A DNA stretch of 64,000 bases from positions 620,001 to 684,000 of the forward strand of contig CAVYVO010000003.1 in the NCBI GenBank assembly GCA_963771985.1, given 5' to 3'. Below the pieces are notes generated by a model. It did not search any database. It had not been told where the DNA came from and was given only the letters and a program-made list of their open reading frames with translations. Positions 57,085 through 64,000 of this stretch are shown in pieces. Both the position numbers and the translations under genes were made by a program. Every line of letters starts with the position of its first letter. Position 1 is the first letter of the stretch. This DNA is from Trebonia sp963771985 (GTDB lineage: Bacteria; Actinomycetota; Actinomycetes; Streptosporangiales; Streptosporangiaceae).

Positions 57085-58264
57085 TCAGCCGCGGCCGCGA
57101 ACGGGCCGCGACGCGTGCGCGCCCGCCGGCGAGCTCACCTGCCAGGCGAACTGCGCTGCCCCGTTGTTCCCCGATGAGTTCTTCGCCGAGACCGTCACGT
57201 GATAGGTCCCCGCGGCCCCGGCCGCGCCCTTGATGACCCCCTGCTGGCTGATCCCCAGTCCGGGCGGCAGCCCGGTCGCCTTATAGGTGAGCGGGCGCTT
57301 TGCTGCCGCGTTCGAGCGAGTTGACCGGCACTGACACCGCCGCCGCCGCGGAGGTGCGCTGGTTGCCCGGATCGATCAGGCCCACCTGGGTCGCGTTGAA
57401 CACATCGAGGTCCGTGTTCCCCGGGCTGTCCACCCCCCGGACGGTGCCGGTGGCGGTGTACTGCCAGAACGTCCAGGCCCGCCAGCCGGCGGGCATCGGC
57501 GGGCTGGCGAACCCGTACGCCGCGACCCACATCGGGTCCGCGCCGAAAGCCGTGCTCCGGCCGGTGCAGGTGTCCCACCAGTCCGCGGTGGTGTAGATGA
57601 CCGGGAACTGCCCGGTCAGGTTCCGCGCCGCGGCGATGAACGCCGCGAGCCATGCCCTCATCTTGGCCGGGCTGAGCCCGTAGCACTCGTTGGTCCCGTC
57701 CGTGCCGGCGTACGGGTCGTACTCGATGTCCAGCATGAACGGCAGCATCTGCCCGCCGGTCGTGTACTGCCCGTGCCGCACCGCGTAGGCCGCCTGGGCG
57801 GCGCCGCCGCTGGCGTTGGGGATGGCGAAGTGGTAGGCGGTGACGTAGAGCCCGGCCTTCCTGGCGGCCGCCAGGTCGGTGGCGGCCCAGGGGTTGATGT
57901 AGTAGTTCCCTTCGGTGGCCTTGATGGCGGCGAACTTGTACCCGGCCGAGGCGACCGTGGCCCAGTTGATCGGCGTCCCGTTCGGGTGCTGGAACGCGGC
58001 CACGTCGACGCCGTGCACCGCGGTGCCCCCCGCGGCGGCGGCCGCGGCCGCCCGGTCAGGCCCGGCCAGCTCGCGCAGCAGCCGCGGCGAGTGCGGCAGC
58101 GCCTCGATGGCCGCCCGCGCGGCCGCCAGGGGCCGTGCGGCGGCGGGGGACCGTGCGGCGGACGGCGGAGCGGGGCCAGAGCCGGCCAGCGCCGGCGCGG
58201 TCACGGTGAGCAGGGCCAGTGTCGTTGTCGCGGCGATAGCGCCGCCTGGTTTGACAAACATCAC
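57085..58264 (-). pseudogene. GH25-like lysozyme copy 2, C-terminal domain frameshifted
   Basis: The frame to 57281 encodes 327 residues: signal peptide, short linker and an intact GH25 domain almost identical to copy 1 (shared GIDVAAF motif at the start, LDIEYDPYAGTDG and the same end). At about 57297-57301 the reading frame is lost. In the next frame the Ig-like domain continues (AAKRPLTYKATGLPPGLGIS, then GTYHVTVSAKNSSGNNG) to a TGA at 57085. The catalytic domain may still be made and secreted. The frame is restored by losing one base or gaining two. Confidence 0.7.
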
Positions 58265-58391
58265 ACCAGGCTAAAGTGGCGACAGTGATCATTTAGCGAC
58301 TTTGAGCAACAATCTTACGATTCAGTGCACCGCGCGCGCCGGCCGGGCATCGCCGCTAGCGTGGAGATATGGCAGCTCACGGGATGTGCCG

Positions 58392-58787
58392 GTGGTAGCG
58401 TCACTGGCGATCGGGGGGGTACTCCTGCTCGGCATGGTCGCGGCGGCCGGGTACGCGATCAGGACGCTGCCCGCCGGCGCGAGCGTGCCGCTGCACGCCG
58501 GCGCGCCCGAATACAGCGTCTGGCTCTCCAAGCGCGCGGGCCTCACCGCCTGGCTCGGGATCGGCGCGGCGGCGTTCGCGGTCTTCGCCGTGCTGACGGC
58601 AAGTCATATCGCGGCCAACTGGTCGCCGTCGCTGCGCGTGGTCCTGCTGCCGTCTGTGATGTGCGTGGTGCTCGCGGCCGAGGCGGCCGCGATCATCTCG
58701 GCGCGCCGCCGCGGCGCCGGCGCGCCCGGCGCCGCTCACCGAGCAGTGAACAAGGGCAGGAACAGCCGGCCGCGCGCGCTCTCATAG
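58392..58787 (+). CDS. Small hypothetical membrane protein
   Basis: A 131-residue protein with three hydrophobic segments (about residues 2-22, 49-70 and 78-98) and a basic C-terminus. No family is recognised. The GTG at 58392 was chosen because the preceding residues are not protein-like. Its 3' end overlaps the convergent TDT remnant by 52 bases. Confidence 0.5.
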   Translation: MVASLAIGGVLLLGMVAAAGYAIRTLPAGASVPLHAGAPEYSVWLSKRAGLTAWLGIGAAAFAVFAVLTASHIAANWSPSLRVVLLPSVMCVVLAAEAAAIISARRRGAGAPGAAHRAVNKGRNSRPRALS

Positions 58788-59389
58788 CACGTGCGCGCGG
58801 CCACCACCAGCCACGCCGCGGCCAGCAGCAGGAACAGCGCGCCGGCCGCGCCGCGGAGCACCTCAGAGCCGGTGCGCGCGGCAAGCGCGATCGTCCCCGC
58901 CACGCACGTCCCGACCGGGAAAGTGAAGCTCCACCAGGTCAGCCCGAACGGCAGGCCGCCCCGCGCCGCCCGCACGGTCAGCGCCGCGGCGATGGCCAGC
59001 CACAGCATCGCGAACCCCCACACGGGAACCCCGTACAGCAGGGCGAACACGTCCGCGCCCGCCGGGTACGGCCGGGGCAGCACCAGCCCGGCGACCCGCG
59101 CGAGGCTGCCCGCCGCGGCGACCGACTGCCCCAGCGGCCCGAGCACGATCCAGCACGTGGGCACCAGCACGGCGGGCAGCGTCTTGTGCGTGACCAGCCG
59201 CGACCACACCAGCGGGATGATGATCACCGACGCGGGCAGGCTGATCCCGAACATCGCGTAGCAGCCGAGCAGCAGCGTCAGCCGGGCCTGGCCGCCGCCG
59301 GCGTAGGGGACCAGCAGCGCCCCGGTCGCCGCCGACACCATGGGCGGCACCACCGGCATCAGCCAGCCGCCGAACGCGGACATCGGGTT
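58736..59389 (-). pseudogene. TDT-family (TehA-like) transporter, 5' end deleted
   Basis: About 218 residues of the C-terminal part of a TDT/TehA-like exporter are in frame: PMSAFGGWLMPVVPPMVSAA, then LASVIIIPLVWSRL-like helices and LPFGLTWWSFTFPVGT. The N-terminal half is missing; the frame instead continues into antisense of the adjacent LysR remnant with non-protein-like residues. The break is at about 59376-59389. Confidence 0.65.
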
Positions 59390-59603
59390 CGTGGAAGGCC
59401 CCGACCTGCCGCCGGGCCTGACGGCCAGGCCGGCGGGACAGGACACGCTCACGGTCGTGGTCGCCCCCGGGCACCCGTGGGCACGGCGCCGGTCCGGCAT
59501 CACCGCCGCCGAGCTGGCCGCGACCCCGCTGGTGGCGAGGGAGCCGGCCTCGGGCACCCGGCGGTCGCTGGAAAGAGCCTCGCCGCGCTCGGCGGGCAGG
59601 TGA
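59376..59603 (+). pseudogene. LysR-type regulator, remnant of the effector-binding domain
   Basis: The fragment encodes ADIGFVEGPDLPPGL, then GQDTLTVVVAPGHPWARR and LAATPLVAREPASGTRRSLE, the middle of a LysR substrate-binding domain. The HTH half and the C-terminal end are missing. It begins where the divergent TDT remnant breaks, so one deletion may have removed both 5' ends and the promoter region between them. Confidence 0.6.
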
Positions 59604-59968
59604 GCCTGCCGCAGTTCCGGCTGCTGCTGATACTTTCCGGGCTCGGCCGTGTGCCGTCGTCGCGGCTGGCGGCCGAGCTCGGGATGACGGCCTCGTCAGT
59701 GACCAGGCTCGCCGACCGGCTGGAAGCGTCCGGCCTGCTGACCCGCGGGACCGACCCGCGCAACCGATCGATCGTGACGCTCGAGGTGACCGAGGCGGGC
59801 CTGGACCTGGCGGCGCGGGTGGTGGAGCGGCGGCACGAGCTGCTGGCCGCGGTGCTCGCCCGGATGGCGCCGGCCGACCGGGCGGCGGCCGCACGGATCG
59901 CCCGGCAGTTCGCCGGCCTGGCGGCGGACGCCGCGGCGCTCAGCGTGACCGGCCCGCTGCCGCTGTGA
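59576..59968 (+). pseudogene. MarR-type regulator, 5' end missing
   Basis: In frame with the stop at 59968 it encodes SLAALGGQVSLPQFRLLLIL, then the winged helix LAAELGMTASSVTRLADRLE and TDPRNRSIVTLEVTEAG, the usual MarR core and C-terminus. The first helix and start codon are absent; LysR sequence is joined directly to it at about 59571-59580. It overlaps the ClC remnant by GTGA, so the pair was an operon. Confidence 0.6.
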
Positions 59969-60411
59969 CGGCCAGGGCCGAGCACCTCGGCGACTTCACG
60001 CTCGGGCCGCGCACGCTGCTGATCGCCGCGTTCGCGCTGGCGGTCGGCGGCGCGAGCGCCGTCGCGGCGTTCTGCCTGCTGCGGCTCATCGGGCTGATCA
60101 CGAACGCGGTGTTCTACCAGCGCCTGTCGGTGGCGCTTGCCGCGCCCGGCGCCGCGCGCCATCCCGCGTGGCTGATCCTGCTCGCGCCGGTGGCGGGCGG
60201 CCCCGCGGTTGGGCTGATGGCCAGGTACGGGAGCGAGAAGATCCGCGGCCACGGAATGCCGGAGGCGATCGAGGCGATCCTGACCGGCGGCAGCCGGGTG
60301 GCGCCGCGGGTCGCCGTCCTCAAGCCGGTCTCGGCGGCGATCTCGATCGGGACCGGCGGCCCGTTCGGCGCCGAGGGGCCGATCATCATGACGGGCGGCG
60401 CGGCCTTGAGG
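59965..60411 (+). pseudogene. ClC chloride channel, 3' end deleted
   Basis: The first 150 residues of a ClC channel are in frame: two membrane helices, then HGMPEAIEAILTGGSRVAPR and ISIGTGGPFGAEGPIIMTGG, the first selectivity-filter motif. At about 60410 the sequence joins the 3' end of a convergent MFS gene and the frame reads non-protein-like residues. Two thirds of the channel are missing, so it cannot work. Confidence 0.7.
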
Positions 60412-61827
60412 TCAGGCCGCGGTGCGCGACGGCGGGCGCGCGGGCGCGCCCGCCTCGCGGCGCAGCCACAGCGCCTCGGCCGCCGCGATGAGCGCGATGG
60501 CGGCGAGCAGGCAGAACGCCGCGGTGTACGCGGTCTTGCCCTCGCCAAGCAGGCCGCCGAGCCGCAGCGCGACCGTGGCCAAGGCGATCGCCAGGCCCGC
60601 CGCGAGCTGGGTGGTCGTCGCGAACAGCGTGTTGGCGTCGCGCATCTGCGCGGCGGGCATCTCGGCGAAGCCGACCGTGCTGTAGACGGTCAGCCCGGTC
60701 GACCGGGTGATCCCGCTGACCAGGGCCAGCGCCGCGATCACCGGCAGGGGAGTGGCGGCGGTGGTGAACCCGAGCGCCGCCATCACGACGGTGGTCACCA
60801 CCGTGGAGGTGACGAGCACGGCCCGGAACCCGAACCGGTTGATCAGCGGCGTCGTGGCCGGCTTGATCCCGACGTTGCCGGCGAAGATGAACAGCACCAC
60901 CGCGCCCGACTTCACCGGGGACCAGCCGAACTGCGTCTGGAACAGCAGCGGCAGCAAGAACGGCGCCGCCCCGACCACCAGCCAGTACAGCGATCCGCCC
61001 AGCTGCGACACCCGGAAGCTGTGCACCCGCAGCGTGCGCAGGTTCAGCAGCGGGTGCGGGGTCCGCCGCAGGTGCCAGACCGCGGCGGCCAGCGCGGCGG
61101 CGGAGGCCGCCCCGACGGCGGCCGCCTCGGCGGCCGGCGGCGCGGGCAGCGACACCAGGTGCGCGGTATAGGTCAGCCCGCCGAGGCCGGCGCAGGTGAG
61201 CAGGACACCGGCCCAGTCAAGCGGCGGGGGAACGCCGTCCGGCCGCCCGCCGCGGACCAGGCGCCAGGCCACGCAGAACGCCGCGATCCCGAGCGGGACG
61301 TTGATCAGGAAGATCCAGTGCCAGGACGCGTAGGTGGTGATCAGGCCGCCCGCCAGCGGGGCGATCACCGGGGCCAGCAGCCCCGGCCACACGACGTAGG
61401 ACGTGATCCGCAGCAGGTCGGCCTTGTCGGCCATGGACACCACCATCGTCCGGCCGACCGGCACCATCATCGCGCCGCCCGCGCCCTGCAGCACCCGCAT
61501 CGCCACCAGCTCGCCGAGGCTGACGCTGGCGGCGCAGCCGACGGAGGCGAGGGTGAACACCGCGATCGCGGTCAGGAATACCACCCGGTTGCCGAGCTGC
61601 CGGGTCAGCCAGCCGCTCAGCGGGATGAGCACCGCGAGCGTGAGCAGGTAGGCGGTGACCACGAGCCCGATTTCCGCCGGCTGGGCGTGCAGCGAGCGCG
61701 CGATCTGCGGGCTCGCCGTCGTGACGATCGTCCCGTCCAGCATCTCCATGAAGAAGCAGCCTGCGACCAGCAGGGCGGTGTTGCGCTGCCGTGTGTCGAT
61801 CAACGGTGCCGCCGGGGGCGCAGCCAC
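60412..61827 (-). CDS. MFS drug exporter, DHA2 family
   Basis: A 471-residue transporter with about 14 helices: FFMEMLDGTIVTTASPQIAR, then AYLLTLAVLIPLSGWLTRQL (motif A region) and TPLINRFGFRAVLV. It is complete, unlike its neighbours. Its stop is directly at the end of the ClC remnant, suggesting the deletion stopped just after this gene. The substrate is unknown. It starts at a GTG. Confidence 0.85.
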   Translation of the reverse strand: MAAPPAAPLIDTRQRNTALLVAGCFFMEMLDGTIVTTASPQIARSLHAQPAEIGLVVTAYLLTLAVLIPLSGWLTRQLGNRVVFLTAIAVFTLASVGCAASVSLGELVAMRVLQGAGGAMMVPVGRTMVVSMADKADLLRITSYVVWPGLLAPVIAPLAGGLITTYASWHWIFLINVPLGIAAFCVAWRLVRGGRPDGVPPPLDWAGVLLTCAGLGGLTYTAHLVSLPAPPAAEAAAVGAASAAALAAAVWHLRRTPHPLLNLRTLRVHSFRVSQLGGSLYWLVVGAAPFLLPLLFQTQFGWSPVKSGAVVLFIFAGNVGIKPATTPLINRFGFRAVLVTSTVVTTVVMAALGFTTAATPLPVIAALALVSGITRSTGLTVYSTVGFAEMPAAQMRDANTLFATTTQLAAGLAIALATVALRLGGLLGEGKTAYTAAFCLLAAIALIAAAEALWLRREAGAPARPPSRTAA

Positions 61828-61928
61828 GCGTACGTTCGGGATGAAAGAAAAGAGCGGCGGTCGCGAACCTCAGCCTTGTCCCGGACCTCCTGCGCCACGA
61901 CCCCTATTATCGACGCGCGTGCGGGGCC

Positions 61929-63215
61929 TCAGCCGACCCGGAGGACGAGGGCCTGCTGGCCGGCGCCGACGACGCCGGAGTAGTACCCGCCCACGATGAC
62001 GTTCCCGGCTGAGGACGCGGAGACCGACATCAGCACGTTCGGCGCGTAACCGGGCCCGTAGTGCGGGACGTTGATCTGCTTCCAGCGCTTGCCGTTCCAG
62101 TGCAGCAGCAGGGCGTGCTGCTTGCCGCGCGGGGCGGTGCGGCTGTCCCAGTCATAGCCGACGGCCCAGGCGTTGTCCGCGCTGATGGCCGCCACGCCCA
62201 GCAGGCTGCCGTTCGCCTTGCCCGTGTAGAAGCCGGGGTCCGGGGTGGGCACGACCGTCCAGGAGCGGCCGTTCCAGTGCTCGGCCAGGGTCTGGGACGG
62301 ACTGCCGTGATAGCCCACGGCCCAGGCGTCGTCGCGCGAGTCGGCGGACACGGCCATGAGCCAGTTGTCGCCGGACAGGTGCGGCACCGGCAGCTGCGCC
62401 CAGGAGCGGCCGTTCCAGCGCTCGATCAGCGGGAAGATCTGGGAGTTGCTCGTCGACGTCTGCTGGTCCCAGGCGCCCGCCGCCCATGTGTCGCAGCCGC
62501 AGCGAAGAGCCTGCACGCCGCTGAACTCGGCGTACGTCGTGGGGTTGCCGTACTTGGTGACGGGGGTCGCGGCGGGCACCTGGGTCCAGGCGGTGCCGTC
62601 CCAGTGCTCGGCCAGCGGGTAGGCGACCGACGTCATCGTCGACGGGTCGTAGACGCTGTAGAGGCCGACCGCCCAGGCATTGGCCGGTGAGATCGCGGCC
62701 ACGCCGCTCAGCTTGTCGGCACCGAGCGACCCGCCCGGGTTCGGGCTGTCGGCCCGGGTGAAGGCGGTGCCGTTCCAGTGCGCCAGCAGCGTCAGCTGCT
62801 GCAGGCTGCTGTTGTCCAGGCTGCTCGCCACCCAGACGTCGCGGGCGGACGTGGCGGCGATGCTGGGCAGGTCGTCGAGCGGCGCCGGCACGTCCGCGCT
62901 GGTGATCAGCGACCACCGGCGGCCGTTCCAGTGCAGGAGGTCGGTGGGGCTGCTCGCGGTCGGGTTCTGCCCGGGGAGCCCGGTCGCCCAGATGTCGCAC
63001 GGGGAGAGCGCGGCCACGCCGGACAGCTCCACCGCGAACGGAGGATGATGCCCGGTCCAGGCGCGGCAGGCCGTCGTCGCGGCGGTTCCGGCGGCCGGGG
63101 CCGCGGTTGCCGCTCCCGCGGCGGGCGCGCCGGCGAGCGCCGCCAGCCCGGCGGCGGCCGCAGTCGTTGCCGCCACTGCCGCGGCGATGATCCCAGCGGG
63201 CCCGCACCGCGCCAT
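61929..63215 (-). CDS. Secreted propeller-like repeat protein
   Basis: A 428-residue protein with an alanine-rich signal (about residues 1-40). The mature part has about six repeats of roughly 50 residues with the pattern SGVAAISPANAWAVG then L-x-EHWNGxxW (for example LLHWNGRRWSLI, LAEHWDGTAWTQV, LIERWNGRSWAQL). This is typical of beta-propeller-like actinobacterial exported proteins. The function is unknown. The sequence at its end, LVLRVG, closes the last blade. Confidence 0.7.
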   Translation of the reverse strand: MARCGPAGIIAAAVAATTAAAAGLAALAGAPAAGAATAAPAAGTAATTACRAWTGHHPPFAVELSGVAALSPCDIWATGLPGQNPTASSPTDLLHWNGRRWSLITSADVPAPLDDLPSIAATSARDVWVASSLDNSSLQQLTLLAHWNGTAFTRADSPNPGGSLGADKLSGVAAISPANAWAVGLYSVYDPSTMTSVAYPLAEHWDGTAWTQVPAATPVTKYGNPTTYAEFSGVQALRCGCDTWAAGAWDQQTSTSNSQIFPLIERWNGRSWAQLPVPHLSGDNWLMAVSADSRDDAWAVGYHGSPSQTLAEHWNGRSWTVVPTPDPGFYTGKANGSLLGVAAISADNAWAVGYDWDSRTAPRGKQHALLLHWNGKRWKQINVPHYGPGYAPNVLMSVSASSAGNVIVGGYYSGVVGAGQQALVLRVG

Positions 63216-63280
63216 TGCCGACCTCCTGTCGCCCGGACGTTGCGTATGTAATGACGCGCGGGCGGGGCGTCCGGATGGCT

Positions 63281-64000
63281 TCAGGGGCCGATCATCTGGC
63301 TGATGTTGAACCGGGTGCGCAGCAGCCCGAACTGCTGCATGACGTCGGGGACGCGCTGCAGCCGCGCCGCGTCGATGCCGATCGGGTAGATGTTCAGCGC
63401 CATCACCGCCGCGACGATGGGCGGCACCTGCCCGTTCATCGGACCGTTCAGGGTTTCCATGGCCTGCTCGACGGCGGTGCGGCTGGTGTCGGCGATCTGC
63501 TGGCCCTGCTCGAGCGCCGTGAGGAACGCCTTCAGCGTGTTGGGGTTCTGCTGCACCCAGGACCTGGTCGCCACGTACCCCTGGATGGGGAAGCTCTGCG
63601 TCGCGCCCTGGTTCAGGTCCGCGAGCACCACCGCGCCGTACTTCTGCGCGGCCGCGGTGGCGAACGGCTCCGGCATGGCGGCCGCGGCGATCTTCCCGGC
63701 CGCCAGCTCGCCGGCCATCACCGGGAACGGAATCGGCTGTGCCGGGAACTTCACCGCGTTCAGGTTGATGCCGTTCTCGGTGAGGACGGAGGCGGCGAGC
63801 AGGTAGTTGATGTTGCCGGGGGCGTTGATCCCCAGCAGGTGGCCTCTCAGCTGGGCCAGGGTTTTGATCTTCGAGTTCGGCAGCGTGTAGATGGCCTGCG
63901 AGCCCTGCTGCATGACCGAGCCCTCGGCGATGATCTCCAGCGGCTGGCGGTCTTGCACGTAGTGCTGCACGTAGGAGACGTAATTGCCGCCGGTGATGTC
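63281..64000 (-). CDS. ABC transporter substrate-binding protein (NMT1/SsuA-like), 5' partial
   Basis: The frame is open to the window end, so the start is beyond 64000. The visible 240 residues show LAQLRGHLLGINAPGNINYL, then PVMAGELAAGKIAAAAMPEP and TLKAFLTALEQGQQIADTSR, the usual features of the NMT1-like family that binds sulfonates, nitrate or thiamine precursors. It is followed by the secreted propeller gene on the same strand. Its permease and ATPase are probably outside the window. Confidence 0.8.
   Translation of the reverse strand, partial: DITGGNYVSYVQHYVQDRQPLEIIAEGSVMQQGSQAIYTLPNSKIKTLAQLRGHLLGINAPGNINYLLAASVLTENGINLNAVKFPAQPIPFPVMAGELAAGKIAAAAMPEPFATAAAQKYGAVVLADLNQGATQSFPIQGYVATRSWVQQNPNTLKAFLTALEQGQQIADTSRTAVEQAMETLNGPMNGQVPPIVAAVMALNIYPIGIDAARLQRVPDVMQQFGLLRTRFNISQMIGP

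Noticed and set aside
56838..57233. A 131-codon frame on the plus strand between the GH25 genes
   Set aside because: The product is arginine/proline/serine-rich without recognisable structure and overlaps the copy 2 C-terminal remnant on the other strand.
58325..59968. A single long frame joining the membrane protein region with a MarR C-terminus
   Set aside because: Only the last 130 codons are protein-like; the rest is out of frame with the small membrane protein and antisense to the TDT remnant. It is treated as read-through of the MarR fragment.

Overview
The window is 64 kb of very high-GC chromosomal DNA from an actinobacterium. The signs are GTG-rich starts, GTGA/ATGA gene overlaps, a HrdB-type principal sigma factor, a mycothiol-dependent isomerase family, menaquinone genes, a cytochrome bd operon and the actinobacterial form of the SUF operon. 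I cannot name the genus. There is no CRISPR array, rRNA, recognisable tRNA, prophage or intact insertion sequence. The accessory content is small transporters, secreted proteins, regulators and several decaying genes.

Region 1 (1-9.0 kb): two membrane protein genes and a DUF6458 gene lead into the operon sufR-sufB-sufD-Rieske-sufC-sufS-sufU-sufT, which builds and delivers Fe-S clusters. A sequence identical in form to the mycobacterial SufR operator (ACACT-N5-TGTGA) overlaps the sufR start codon. Region 2 (8.8-13.7 kb): an AT-rich 150-bp element with terminal inverted repeats and a CsoR-like palindrome, then an acVLRF1-type release factor, an ABC-F protein, a small HTH protein and an ABC exporter. 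Region 3 (13.7-18.2 kb): a sulfotransferase, a lipoprotein and an SsuABC-like sulfonate/nitrate-type importer. Region 4 (18.3-25.4 kb): a Tat-exported deacetylase, a small protein with a possible amyloid-signalling tail, RidA, DinB and MetE-like genes, cobyric acid synthase, and an FAD dehydrogenase.

Region 5 (25.4-31.1 kb): cydA-cydB-cydD-cydC, preceded by a DosR/DevR-like box, which suggests hypoxic control of the menaquinol oxidase. Region 6 (31.1-42.4 kb): a mixed patch with an SDR gene and a decayed SDR remnant, an XRE/MmyB regulator, a frameshifted mycothiol-dependent isomerase, a HAD hydrolase, a DUF222-HNH gene, a truncated KdpD, a MetE-like protein with low-complexity insertions, and a VOC protein. 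Region 7 (42.4-51.1 kb): an auxiliary tryptophanyl-tRNA synthetase with a complete ribosome-mediated attenuator, a secreted protein, a TetR-MFS efflux pair with tandem operators, an aldo/keto reductase and the principal sigma factor. Region 8 (51.2-55.2 kb): menE, divergent from menC-menD. Region 9 (55.1-64 kb): duplicated GH25-like genes (one frameshifted), a chain of four truncated genes joined by clean deletions, an MFS exporter, a secreted propeller-like protein and a partial substrate-binding protein.

The genes link mainly through respiration and sulfur. SUF supplies Fe-S clusters, cyd uses menaquinol made with menE/C/D, and SsuABC with the sulfotransferase handles sulfur compounds. The strongest non-gene signals are the trpS attenuator, the SufR and DosR-like boxes, the candidate MITE, and a rare-codon DNA motif (ATAACAGCAAGA) that recurs on the coding strand of four unrelated genes.
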